Positions 26,373 through 33,782 of a stretch of DNA of 33,782 bases are shown piece after piece. Both the position numbers and the translations under genes were made by a program. The stretch is from Deltaproteobacteria bacterium (GTDB taxonomy: Bacteria > Desulfobacterota > Binatia > Binatales > Binataceae). The stretch is from the NCBI GenBank assembly GCA_021801125.1, contig JAJYYI010000066.1, positions 1-33,782 of the forward strand, written 5' to 3'. Positions within the stretch are counted from its first letter, which is position 1. Every line of letters starts with the position of its first letter. Below the pieces are notes generated by a model. That model searched no databases. It saw nothing but the letters and a program-made list of their open reading frames with translations, and was not told where the DNA came from.

Positions 26373-27446
26373 GTGATCCGCAAGGCCGGTCCCGCTCGCC
26401 TTCCCAGAGCGGCGCTGATTATCGCAGGAGGCTCAGGCTCGAGACTTTGGCCGCTAAGCCGCGCGCAACGGCCTAAACCGTTGTTGACGCTCGACGGCAA
26501 GGCGACCTTGCTCGCGCAGACGATCCTGCGCCACCAACCGCTTATCCCTCGCGAGCATATTTTTGTCATCGCACCGACCGCCTTACAGCCCGTCTTCAAG
26601 CCCGCGACTCACGGCCTCATCCCGCCGACGAACCTGATTTTCGAGCCGCACGCGCGGGGCACCACCGTGGCGATAGCGTATGGCATCGCTCAGATCGCGC
26701 GGCGGCTCGGCGATTGCGTCGTCGCCGTTGCTCCCGCTGACCATTACCTGACGCCGCCGTCGGCGTTCCGCGCAACGCTGCGGGGAGCATTAAGCCTCGC
26801 CGCTTCGCAACTGGCGATCGTGCTCGTCGGCATCGTCCCCAGCAGCGCCGATGTCGGGTACGGGTACCTCAAGATGGGCCGGCCCATACGCGGCGGCTTC
26901 GAGGTCGAGCGCTTTGTGGAAAAGCCGAACCGCCCGGCCGCCGAGCGTATGCTCGCCAAAGGAGGGTTTCTCTGGAATGCCGGGATCTTCGTGATGCATA
27001 CCGAGGCGCTCGCGCGCGCGCTCAAGACGCATTGCCCCGGCCTGCCGGAAGCGCTTGACCAGATTTCGCGGATGGCCCCCGACAAAGCCCGCGCGCGGTT
27101 CTCCAAGTTGCGCTTCGATTCCTTCGACTACGCTGTGTTGGAAAAAAGCCGTGGCCTGCTCGCCGTGCCAGCGCGGTTTAGATGGCATGACGTGGGGAGT
27201 TGGGAAGGGCTCTGGAAGGCCACACATCGCCCCGACAGCAACGCCCTGCAGGGCAGCGTGCTGAACTTGGACACCCGCGGCGTAATTGCTCACAGCCCGC
27301 GGCGCCTGATGGTGCTGTTGGGCGTCGAGGACCTGGTCGCGGTGGACACCGGCGACACTATCCTGATCGCGCGCCGCTCTCGCTCCGAACAAGTGCGCAA
27401 GGTCGTCGAGGAGCTTAAGCGGCGCGGCCTGCGGGACTACCTGTGA
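26373..27446 (+). CDS. manC: Mannose-1-phosphate guanylyltransferase
   Basis: 357 residues, so it is the single-domain form without the phosphomannose isomerase extension. The nucleotidyltransferase motif AGGSGSRLWPLSRAQRPKPLL starts at residue 18 (Lys35 in RPKPLL); FVEKPNRP and GGFLWNAGIFV are the other family signatures. It makes GDP-mannose from mannose-1-phosphate and GTP in the cytoplasm, for glycan or lipopolysaccharide synthesis. The start is GTG, 5 nt after the mutase stop, so the pair is an operon. Confidence 0.93.
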   Translation: MIRKAGPARLPRAALIIAGGSGSRLWPLSRAQRPKPLLTLDGKATLLAQTILRHQPLIPREHIFVIAPTALQPVFKPATHGLIPPTNLIFEPHARGTTVAIAYGIAQIARRLGDCVVAVAPADHYLTPPSAFRATLRGALSLAASQLAIVLVGIVPSSADVGYGYLKMGRPIRGGFEVERFVEKPNRPAAERMLAKGGFLWNAGIFVMHTEALARALKTHCPGLPEALDQISRMAPDKARARFSKLRFDSFDYAVLEKSRGLLAVPARFRWHDVGSWEGLWKATHRPDSNALQGSVLNLDTRGVIAHSPRRLMVLLGVEDLVAVDTGDTILIARRSRSEQVRKVVEELKRRGLRDYL

Positions 27447-27648
27447 ACGGCTAGGTCACCACGTCATCAAATGCCCGGCTGCGCCTTGGCGTGGCATGCC
27501 TCACCCGCGGTGGCTGTCGTGGGTACTAACAAGACGGTTGTCACCGAAAATCACACCGAACGACAGTCAGCCCCCGCCAGCTGCCTAAACACCAGCCCCA
27601 AGGAATCGCTCCTACAGGACGTCGTGTTATCCTCCCAAGACGTGCAAT

Positions 27649-27676
27649 TTGAGTGTTTTGCGGTCCGTCTTATATT
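27649..27676 (+). promoter_or_regulatory. Candidate sigma-70 promoter in AT-rich stretch
   Basis: TTGAGT (27649-27654) and TATATT (27671-27676) are 16 bp apart on the plus strand. It points to the degraded repeat-protein gene about 130 bp downstream and could be its former promoter. Confidence 0.35.
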
Positions 27677-27804
27677 AAAGCGCGGAGTCAAAATCGGCAT
27701 CATTTATAACCATTCAGATGAATTGCACCGGCAACGCGCTCAAATATTTTTTTAAGCGTAGTTAATATTCTCTAAATTTAAACGGCTCGAACTCGCAGCA
27801 ATGA

Positions 27805-28098
27805 AGGCGAACCGAAACGTTTGCTGTCGCCTCGTCATTTTCAGGGAAGACCGAGGAAATTTACGGCAACAACATCGACGGTAATTTCTACTTTGACGAC
27901 AACTCAAGCAGTGAAGTCGAAGTGATCGGAAATCACATTGGCTGAGCTCTTCAGTTCAACAGAAATACGTCCGGCGCCAATTCGGTCACGGACAATCACG
28001 TTGGCGGCAATGTCCACTGCTCTGGCAATAATCCGGCGCCGACGGTGTCGGGAAACGCGGCTGGCGGCGTGGCCTCCGGCCAATGCGAAGAGCGCTAA
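27805..28098 (+). pseudogene. Remnant of an Asn/Gly-repeat protein gene (beta-helix-like)
   Basis: One frame reads through from 27805 to TAA 28096-28098 with a single TGA at 27943-27945. The product has repeated GN units: IYGNNIDGNFYF, EVIGNHIG, then after the stop LQFNRNTSGANSVTDNHV, GGNVHCSGNNPAPTVSGN and GGVASGQC. This resembles the C-terminal part of exported bacterial proteins with repeated GN.V.GNl.C..N.PaP...GN units that probably form a beta-helix. No start codon or signal peptide is in this frame; an upstream TGA at 27802 closes it. The 5' part is therefore lost or frame-shifted. The two flanking pieces fit one protein, so I call it a decayed gene. Confidence 0.6.
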
Positions 28099-28173
28099 GC
28101 GGGCGACGCGCGGTGTCTAGGAGGCTGGCGCGGACGCCGGCAATGGTTACCGAATACCGACCGCGGCTGCCTC

Positions 28174-28857
28174 TCAGGTCGCCTTCGCCCGCCGAGTAAT
28201 GGACGCGCTCTGCGCGGGCGTTACTGCCGGCGCGGCCTTGCCGTTTTCGACGAGCAATAGAGCCCTGACCAGGAATGATTCGCGCTGGAAAAAGCCGCTG
28301 GTGTGAAAGGACGTTCCGAGCTTCAGCAGCGCGTAGTCGAGGTGATGCACCAGCTCATGGATTAACGTGCGCAAAAAGGTCTTGGGCGCGACGAGATCGT
28401 GGCGCTTTGCGGTGCGCGCCCAGAGCACGATATACGGAGAGCGCGGGCGCGGATAGAAAATACCGTGGAGTTCTCCGCGTTGATTTCGCGGCCGTACGCC
28501 GCGCACCTCAACCATGGGCGGCCCAACGCCAAGAGCGTAGCAGAGCGCGTCGACCAGCCGCTGCGAGGCTTGAGTGATCGTTCCGAGGCGCTGTGTCGCC
28601 AGAGCGGCGCGCAGATTCTCGGCCTTGGCCCTTATGTCCGGGGTAACCGTGAGCCGAAAGCCCTGGACACCGTCGCTGGCTAGATAGCGCTTTTGATCGG
28701 CGGCCGAAAGGCGGTAAAAGTACGCGGGCAATTTCGCCTGGGCCGCAGCCTCCGGATGCGCTTGCGGCTGAGCCAGCGCTCGGGGTTGCACTCTCGCCGA
28801 CATAGAAGGCAGGCGGGCCTTATCGGCTTGCTGAGGCGGTAACGTCGGCTGCCGCAT
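28174..28857 (-). CDS. Putative HExxH metalloprotein of unknown family
   Basis: 227 residues. The motif LIHELVHHLDY gives an HExxH zinc site near residue 170; a downstream SFHTSGFFQRES could supply the third ligand (His near 189). The segment before it, FYPRPRSPYIVLWARTAKRH, resembles the strand that precedes the active helix in SprT-like and similar peptidases. The first 40 residues are Pro/Gln/Ala-rich. ATG 28857 and ATG 28803 are both possible starts; neither has a strong ribosome site. No signal peptide is seen. I do not recognise the family by name. It lies about 250 bp downstream of the coenzyme M-like operon on the same strand, probably as its own unit. Confidence 0.68.
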   Translation of the reverse strand: MRQPTLPPQQADKARLPSMSARVQPRALAQPQAHPEAAAQAKLPAYFYRLSAADQKRYLASDGVQGFRLTVTPDIRAKAENLRAALATQRLGTITQASQRLVDALCYALGVGPPMVEVRGVRPRNQRGELHGIFYPRPRSPYIVLWARTAKRHDLVAPKTFLRTLIHELVHHLDYALLKLGTSFHTSGFFQRESFLVRALLLVENGKAAPAVTPAQSASITRRAKAT

Positions 28858-29068
28858 ACTTCGATCCCAAACTTTGCGTATTCTTCCTCAAAAACCTCGC
28901 GCGGCAAGCGCTTTTGCGAGCGGTCCACCGGTTAAGGCCAGGCAGATTCGAACAGCCTTGGCGCGGCAAATCCGCGTCCGAATAGCCGACCTTTTATTTG
29001 TGACGCTGCTCTCGGGCAAGCCACCGGCCCGCGTCTTCCAGCCTCGAGTCCTTCAGAATTGGGCCAAC

Positions 29069-29095
29069 GCGCTATCGCGAGAGGTCGAATAGCGC
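29069..29095. terminator. Inverted repeat after the PLP-enzyme gene
   Basis: GCGCTAT (29069-29075) and ATAGCGC (29089-29095) are perfect inverted copies with a 13-nt loop, 14 nt past the stop of the last gene of the minus-strand operon. There is no T-run, so it could be a Rho-dependent or RNA-stabilising end rather than a classical terminator. Confidence 0.35.
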
Positions 29096-29109
29096 AGCTT
29101 GCCGATTGC

Positions 29110-30111
29110 TTACAGGACCTCTGCGCGAGCCGTAAAAAGCGCCGGCGCGCCTCCCGTATGCACGAAAATTACCGTGTCCTCACTGGCTACGCGACCTCGG
29201 GATATAAGCGCCGCCAGACCCGCAAACGCTTTGCCCGTGTAAGTCGGGTCGAGAAAAATTCCCTCCGTTCGCGCCGTAAGGCGAATCGCTTCCATTCCTT
29301 CGGCACTAGCAATCCCATACCCCTCGCCGATAAATCCGTCGTGCACCACCACGTCGCCATCCGACAGCGCGACAGGTAGATCGAGCGTCTCAGCGGCCGC
29401 GTCGCCAAGCGCCAGCACGCGCCGCCTGACTTCAACGGCCGGGCGACTCACCGTAACGCTCTCCACGCGCCAGGGTAGGTGAAGACTTTTCACTCCCAGA
29501 AGCCATCCCGCGTAGGTTGCCCCGGAACCGGCCGCCAGAAGCACCAGGTCGGGCCGGATGCCGCTTTCCGCGCAATGCGCGGCCGTTTCGTAGACAGCTA
29601 GAATGTGCGCGGCCACGCCAAGAGCGCACGCTCCACCGCGCGGAATTCCGTACGGCCGCCGGCCGGCGCGGGCCATGTCCGCGACGACCGATTCTATCTC
29701 AGCGTCGACCGACGCGCGGTCCGGATTTCCGGTGAAACGGACTTTGCCGCCGAGCATCCGAGTCAACAGATAATTGCCTTCCGTGCGCGGCGGCGGCGAG
29801 CCCCACAAAATCGCGAGGCTTTCGATTCCCGCGAAAGCCGCGGCAGCCGCCGTAGCCCTCACGTGATTCGACTGCGGGCCAGCCCCGGTAACCACGATAT
29901 CAGCCTGCCGAGCTATAGCGTCGGCCAGCAGAAACTCAAGGCCGCGAACCTTATTGCCCCCGAAACCGAAGCCGATGAGGTCGTCACGCTTAAACCAGAG
30001 ATGCGCTATACCGAGACTGCGAGCAAGCCTTTGGGCCGGGCTCATCGCAGTCGGCAGGCTTGCCAGTCTCACTCTGGCGAGCGCACCAAGCTTGGCTTCC
30101 AGAGGATACAA
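29110..30111 (-). CDS. PLP-dependent D-cysteine desulfhydrase/ACC deaminase-like enzyme (XcbE1 candidate)
   Basis: 333 residues, fold type II PLP enzyme. The PLP lysine is Lys54 in GGNKVR, and QSNH at 80-83 is the usual substrate-contact motif; LLAAGSGATYAG binds the phosphate and FVHTGGAPALF ends the domain. On its own it would be called D-cysteine desulfhydrase. In the Xanthobacter coenzyme M cluster the gene xcbE1 encodes a member of this family, and the published pathway uses a PLP enzyme in its thiolation chemistry. Here it is the last of four tightly packed genes starting with a ComA homologue, so that role is more likely. The start is TTG, 3 nt after the preceding stop, with AGG 7 nt upstream. 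Confidence 0.85.
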   Translation of the reverse strand: MYPLEAKLGALARVRLASLPTAMSPAQRLARSLGIAHLWFKRDDLIGFGFGGNKVRGLEFLLADAIARQADIVVTGAGPQSNHVRATAAAAAFAGIESLAILWGSPPPRTEGNYLLTRMLGGKVRFTGNPDRASVDAEIESVVADMARAGRRPYGIPRGGACALGVAAHILAVYETAAHCAESGIRPDLVLLAAGSGATYAGWLLGVKSLHLPWRVESVTVSRPAVEVRRRVLALGDAAAETLDLPVALSDGDVVVHDGFIGEGYGIASAEGMEAIRLTARTEGIFLDPTYTGKAFAGLAALISRGRVASEDTVIFVHTGGAPALFTARAEVL

Positions 30112-30114
30112 AGC

Positions 30115-31476
30115 TTACCTGCGTCTTAATTCTTCGACGACGCGGCCAGCCAGCGCGGAGCATTGGCCGGCGTTTCGCCGATAGTCAAACAAATCCGAAA
30201 TCTCCTGCGCCGAGAGATGCTCGCGGACCGTCTGAGAGTTACACACAATCTCCTTGAAGGGCCGTGCGTCGCGCTGAGCCGCAAGCCCGAGTTCGTACAC
30301 CAGTTCGTGCGCGCTCTGCTTCCCCATCTTGGGTGCTAGCGCAAGCATAAGAGCCTCCGAAGACACCAGACCCGCGGTCGCGTCCAAATTGCGCCGCATC
30401 CGCTCTGCGTCAACTTCAAGATTCGCCGTGACCGAGACCAGCAGAGACAACAACCTGCACGCCGCTGCGGAAATTTCCGGGACGGCTTCCCATTCGACCT
30501 TCCACGAGCGTCCGTCCCGCTCATGATCATGAACCATGCTTTCGCCTAATAGCGCCGCGTTGTGTCTAATGACACGCGCCAGAGTCCCTAGATGCTCGGA
30601 AATCTCCGGGTTCCGCTTGTGAGGCATCGTGATGCTCCCCACGGCGCCTGACGAGGAGCCTTCCCGCACCTCTGCGATTTCGAAGCGCTGCAGGTTGTAG
30701 ATCTCGTGTCCAATCCTGTCGGCGGTGGCACCGATGAGAGCCAGCAGGTTGGCGTAATCAACCACGCTGTCGCGCGAGTTCGTCCAAGAAATCAACGGAG
30801 GCTTAAGCCCCAGCCGCACACAGAATTTTTCCTGCACTTCAAGCGCGCGAGGGCCAAGGGCAGAGAGGCTGCCAACTCCTCCGCATAGCTGGCCCACGCC
30901 AAGTTGCTGCGCTGCTCTGTTCAGGCGGTCGCGATGGCGCCTGACCTCGGCGGCCCATCCGGCCACTTTGAAGCCAAACGTGATTGGCAGTCCGCATTGC
31001 CCGTGGGTGCGTCCGACCATAACGGTGTCGCGATGCTCGCTGGCGAGCTTCAGGAGATTTGACTCAATTTGCTCCAAATCTCTTGCGATCAGCGCCTGCA
31101 CCCTCATCAGCGCTCTGCCCATCCAGGTGTCCGTCACGTCCTGCACCGCGGCTCCGTAGCATACCCACTCGCCGAAGCCGCTGGGACAGCGTTGCGCAAC
31201 AGCGTTAATTATGCCCACTAAGGAATGATTCGAGGCCTCGAAACCGCCGCGCACCTCCGCCAAGAACCGCTGGTCGACAGCTATGGCGCGGCAGACATCG
31301 GCTACCCCTTTTCCTGCCTCGGCGGGAATCAACGCAAAGTCAGCCTCGACCTCGGCCAACACAGCGAGGATCTCTAGCCAATCCCTGGTACGGGGCACGT
31401 CGTCGAAGATCGCCCGCAGCTTCTCTGTGCTCCAGGCGCTGCCGAAAATGGCAGAGTCAATTATGTGGAGCGCCAT
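30115..31476 (-). CDS. Aspartase/fumarase-superfamily lyase, PurB/CMLE-like (XcbD1 candidate)
   Basis: 453 residues. The superfamily signature SITMPHKRNP is at 281-290, with the flexible catalytic Ser281, and the first conserved region GRTHGQCGLPITFG is at 155-168. It looks most like adenylosuccinate lyase or 3-carboxy-muconate cycloisomerase. It is not in a purine or aromatic cluster. Instead it overlaps the preceding lyase gene by 20 nt and follows a ComA homologue. The bacterial coenzyme M pathway uses aspartase/fumarase members after phosphosulfolactate synthase, and by position this is the second. Its reaction (decarboxylation step or another) cannot be fixed from sequence. Confidence 0.83.
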   Translation of the reverse strand: MALHIIDSAIFGSAWSTEKLRAIFDDVPRTRDWLEILAVLAEVEADFALIPAEAGKGVADVCRAIAVDQRFLAEVRGGFEASNHSLVGIINAVAQRCPSGFGEWVCYGAAVQDVTDTWMGRALMRVQALIARDLEQIESNLLKLASEHRDTVMVGRTHGQCGLPITFGFKVAGWAAEVRRHRDRLNRAAQQLGVGQLCGGVGSLSALGPRALEVQEKFCVRLGLKPPLISWTNSRDSVVDYANLLALIGATADRIGHEIYNLQRFEIAEVREGSSSGAVGSITMPHKRNPEISEHLGTLARVIRHNAALLGESMVHDHERDGRSWKVEWEAVPEISAAACRLLSLLVSVTANLEVDAERMRRNLDATAGLVSSEALMLALAPKMGKQSAHELVYELGLAAQRDARPFKEIVCNSQTVREHLSAQEISDLFDYRRNAGQCSALAGRVVEELRRR

Positions 31477-32998
31477 CTATCTCGATCCCGAGCTTAACTA
31501 CACGGCACATTAGCTCTTGATGGGCGGCCGCGATTCGCTCCTCGGCGCTTCGCCACCACTGCGCATACTCTGCCAGACTGCCGCGGCATTCGTCGCACAT
31601 CGCGGCTATCGCACCCGGCCCCGCACCTCCCAGGTTTTCGCGCGCCGCCACGGCTTTTGCGGGATTGAGCGCTTGCTCTAATACGTTCACCGGAATCTTG
31701 AGCGGTTGGCCGGTCATCTCCGCGGCAACCGCGTCGAGGTCGGGGCCGGTTAGCGTCGACAGGCTGCGCCCGCACGCCACGAACTGACGCACCAAACGAG
31801 CGACGATTTGATGGGCCGACCTGAAATCAACACCTGTATGTGTCGTGATCGTCTCAGCCAAGTCCGCCGCCATCACAAATCCGTCAGCGGTTGCAGCCTT
31901 ACCCCTGGCGCGATCAAAGCGCATTTCCCGCAATACTCCGGCGATCAGGCTCGCGACGTTAGCAACCTGCTTCAGCGCATGGGGGACCTTTCCATATACG
32001 AAGATCCGGTTGTCCATTTGGCCGGTGGCGGTGCGGTTCAACGCGACGACGGCGGCCTGGGTTCCGACCATCTCATTGGCGACGCCCCGAACGTAGGCTA
32101 GCGCGTACGGGTTTTTCTTTTGCGGCATCAGCACGCTCGCGCGCGCATACCGGTCCGGTATTTCGATCAGGCCGAACTCTGACGTAGCAAATATCTGGAG
32201 GTCTTCCGCAAAGCGCGCAAAATTGATCGTTGCGGCTGTCGCCACTGCCATGGTCTCGATCGGCACGTCCGCCTGCCACATCGCGTCGCGAGCATGAACC
32301 ACGCATCCGTCGAAGCCGAGAAGCGCGGCCAACCTTGCACGGTCTTGCGGCAACCGCGAGCCGTTAATCCCTCCGCATCCCGCGGGGCTGAGATTCACGC
32401 GGCGGAAAAGATTCTTGGCACGGTCGAGATCGCGAAGAATCGGATAAACGAAGGCGATTAGATAATGGCCGAACGTGGTGGGCTGCGCTGCCTGAAGGTA
32501 GGTGTAGTCCGCCATGATCGCTTCGGCGTGCTCCTGCGCGCGCTCGATCAGCGCCGTCGCTGCCTTTACCAGCTCTTTGCCAACGGCCAGGAGTTCCGAA
32601 CGCACGACAAGATGGTAGGCGACGGTAGCGGCTTCGCGCCTGGTTCGTCCGACGCCGAGCCACCGCGCGGCGTCGGTTCGGCGCGCCAGATACGCCTCGC
32701 GATTAGTATACAGATCGCCTCGTGCGGGGTCCGGAGCGAAGTCCGCGGGGCGTCGGCGCAGGTGTTCGAGCGCCGCAAGCAATTCGCGGCCCGGCTGCTC
32801 TGGAACAACGCCCGCCTCAATCATGACGACGGTATGAGCCAGGTCGGCATAACTCATCCCGTCGAAAAGAACGGCCTCTTCGGCAAGCTCATGCGCGAAG
32901 GCGCTGGTAATCAGTTCAGGCGCCGGCGCGGAAGAAAGACGGCCCCCTACGCTGAGAGAAACGTCCTCCGGCTCTGGCCGGGCGTCACGATTTCCCAC
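31457..32998 (-). CDS. Argininosuccinate lyase-like superfamily member with altered active site (XcbC1 candidate)
   Basis: About 513 residues from GTG 32998, overlapping the end of the ComA gene by 14 nt; the frame is open to 33118, but that part overlaps comA and is Arg-rich. It starts with [15 protein letters not shown], like the WGGRF region of argininosuccinate lyase. The signature [10 protein letters not shown] is at about 288-297. Two key sites differ from true argininosuccinate lyase: the SRNDQ substrate motif reads TRREA, and the catalytic His of YTHLQ is Tyr ([15 protein letters not shown]). It is therefore unlikely to make arginine. By position after comA it matches XcbC1, which removes phosphate from phosphosulfolactate to give sulfoacrylate. 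Confidence 0.82.
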   Translation of the reverse strand: MGNRDARPEPEDVSLSVGGRLSSAPAPELITSAFAHELAEEAVLFDGMSYADLAHTVVMIEAGVVPEQPGRELLAALEHLRRRPADFAPDPARGDLYTNREAYLARRTDAARWLGVGRTRREAATVAYHLVVRSELLAVGKELVKAATALIERAQEHAEAIMADYTYLQAAQPTTFGHYLIAFVYPILRDLDRAKNLFRRVNLSPAGCGGINGSRLPQDRARLAALLGFDGCVVHARDAMWQADVPIETMAVATAATINFARFAEDLQIFATSEFGLIEIPDRYARASVLMPQKKNPYALAYVRGVANEMVGTQAAVVALNRTATGQMDNRIFVYGKVPHALKQVANVASLIAGVLREMRFDRARGKAATADGFVMAADLAETITTHTGVDFRSAHQIVARLVRQFVACGRSLSTLTGPDLDAVAAEMTGQPLKIPVNVLEQALNPAKAVAARENLGGAGPGAIAAMCDECRGSLAEYAQWWRSAEERIAAAHQELMCRVVKLGIEIDGAPHN

Positions 32999-33782
32999 TT
33001 CTGTTAACCAGAGGAGGCTCCACCTTCTCGGGAACCCACTGCCCCGTGCGCAGCATGTGTTCCGCCGTCTCCTCCAAAGTCTCAAAGCGCAGGCCCGCGC
33101 GCAGCGCTTCAACCGCAAGCACGTGGTCGGGTGCGATATTCCCCAGACTCGCGTTGGCGCCGAAACGGCGCACCAAATAAGCCTGCTGGCTCGGCAGTGG
33201 CGCCTCCCAGATAATTCGGTCTAGCTTGGCTCCCATCAACTCGCAGAACTCCCTGAGCATCGGCTCGCGCACGGCACCCCCGGCATCATAGATACCCACG
33301 CCTTTCCCTGAATCGCGGGCTTCGATGACCACCCACGCGGCTCCCCACTCCAGGTCAGTCAGCGCCTGCTCTGCCATCTCAACGGCCGTGGGTTGTCTCG
33401 TCGGAGCCTTCTTGCCGACCTCGGTGACGGGAGTCAGCCCCGCGTCAAGCGCGCAATTGATAACGTTGCGCCGCCGCTGAGCGGGCAGAGAAATCGTCCC
33501 ATCCGAAACCTCAACGGCAGTAAAGCCCACCTCGCGCGCGCGTCTCATGAACGCCCGACAGTGCTCCTGGATCAAGGCGACCTCGAGCAGCGTTCCACCC
33601 GGGTACGTGAGTACGCCGAGCTCGCGCAACATTTCGAGTTTTTCACACAACACCTTTTTTGGCGCCAGCGCGGAGGTGCCGAACCCGCACTTCCAATGGT
33701 CTATATACGCGGCGGCCGCATCGAGCGCATCGTGCGTTCGCATCACGCCACAACCTGTTTCGATAACCATCGTTACCCCTGT
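32985..33782 (-). CDS. comA: Phosphosulfolactate synthase (ComA/XcbB1 family), 5' end outside window
   Basis: TIM-barrel enzyme that adds sulfite to phosphoenolpyruvate to make phosphosulfolactate, the first step to coenzyme M. Family motifs are clear: [85 protein letters not shown] and [18 protein letters not shown]. The last ATG in the frame is at 33770, but the four codons before it read TGVT and join MVIETG into the family pattern G-L-T-V-V-L-D-K-G. No stop lies between there and the edge, so the true start is probably beyond 33782. ComA relatives also exist without coenzyme M (YitD, Hsa32); the neighbours decide the role here. Confidence 0.9.
   Translation of the reverse strand, partial: TGVTMVIETGCGVMRTHDALDAAAAYIDHWKCGFGTSALAPKKVLCEKLEMLRELGVLTYPGGTLLEVALIQEHCRAFMRRAREVGFTAVEVSDGTISLPAQRRRNVINCALDAGLTPVTEVGKKAPTRQPTAVEMAEQALTDLEWGAAWVVIEARDSGKGVGIYDAGGAVREPMLREFCELMGAKLDRIIWEAPLPSQQAYLVRRFGANASLGNIAPDHVLAVEALRAGLRFETLEETAEHMLRTGQWVPEKVEPPLVNRSGKS

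Larger units (their letters stand above)
27447..28173. other. Long region with no intact gene, AT-rich in the middle
   Basis: A 727-bp stretch. Its middle (about 27640-27790) is clearly richer in A and T than the rest of the window. A 94-codon ORF at 27471-27755 has no ribosome site or known motif. The second half holds the remains of a repeat-protein gene, annotated separately. Confidence 0.6.

Noticed and set aside
27471-27755. 94-codon ORF after manC
   Set aside because: No ribosome site, no motif, and unlike the coding style of the neighbours.
31457-32998. Argininosuccinate lyase for arginine synthesis
   Set aside because: The key His and the SRNDQ loop are changed and the neighbours are not arginine genes.
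32999-33118. N-terminal extension of the argininosuccinate lyase-like protein
   Set aside because: It overlaps the well-supported ComA frame and is Arg/Cys-rich, unlike the family.
1-33782. tRNA, rRNA, CRISPR array, insertion sequence or prophage
   Set aside because: None was found on reading; no transposase, integrase or regularly spaced repeats were seen. Small non-coding RNAs cannot be excluded by eye.

Overview
The window is GC-rich, gene-dense chromosomal DNA from a Gram-negative bacterium. An LpxL/HtrB-type acyltransferase, MltG and a Fur regulator are present, and many genes sit in tight, overlapping operons. No rRNA, tRNA, CRISPR array, transposase or phage gene was seen. The mix of branched-chain-type ABC transporters, short-chain dehydrogenases, a MoxR/BatA operon and a small conserved protein before fur resembles uncultured Binatota, Rokubacteria or Desulfobacterota genomes. 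That placement is inference from gene content only.

Region 1 (40-8459, minus strand) is an amide-use operon. In transcription order it has a small and a large subunit resembling N,N-dimethylformamidase (DMFase), a Tat-exported substrate-binding protein, two ABC ATPases, two LivH/LivM permeases and an SDR oxidoreductase. The likely scheme is uptake of a small amide and hydrolysis to formate plus an amine. A tandem CTTGACA repeat lies in its leader region. A phosphotransferase gene (8624-9631) lies just upstream on the same strand.

Region 2 (10103-20610, minus strand) is a cell-envelope block. It runs ruvX, mltG, a membrane-protein gene broken by an in-frame TAA, a MoxR ATPase, a DUF58 protein, a BatA-like vWA protein, a vWA/glutamine-amidotransferase-like protein and a Nudix hydrolase.

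Region 3 (20955-27446) holds, on the plus strand, a small conserved protein, fur and a lipid A-type acyltransferase. A minus-strand SDR and CPBP protease pair follows, then plus-strand phosphomannomutase and mannose-1-phosphate guanylyltransferase genes that make GDP-mannose. After these comes a long non-coding stretch containing the remains of an Asn/Gly-repeat protein gene, then a putative HExxH metalloprotein.

Region 4 (29110-33782, minus strand) is the most striking. Four overlapping or abutting genes encode a phosphosulfolactate synthase (ComA family), two aspartase/fumarase-superfamily lyases and a PLP-dependent D-cysteine desulfhydrase-like enzyme. This matches the family content of the bacterial coenzyme M pathway of Xanthobacter autotrophicus Py2 (xcbB1-C1-D1-E1), and as I recall the gene order too. 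The genome may therefore make coenzyme M, a cofactor known from methanogens and a few alkene/epoxide-using bacteria. The first gene runs off the window edge.
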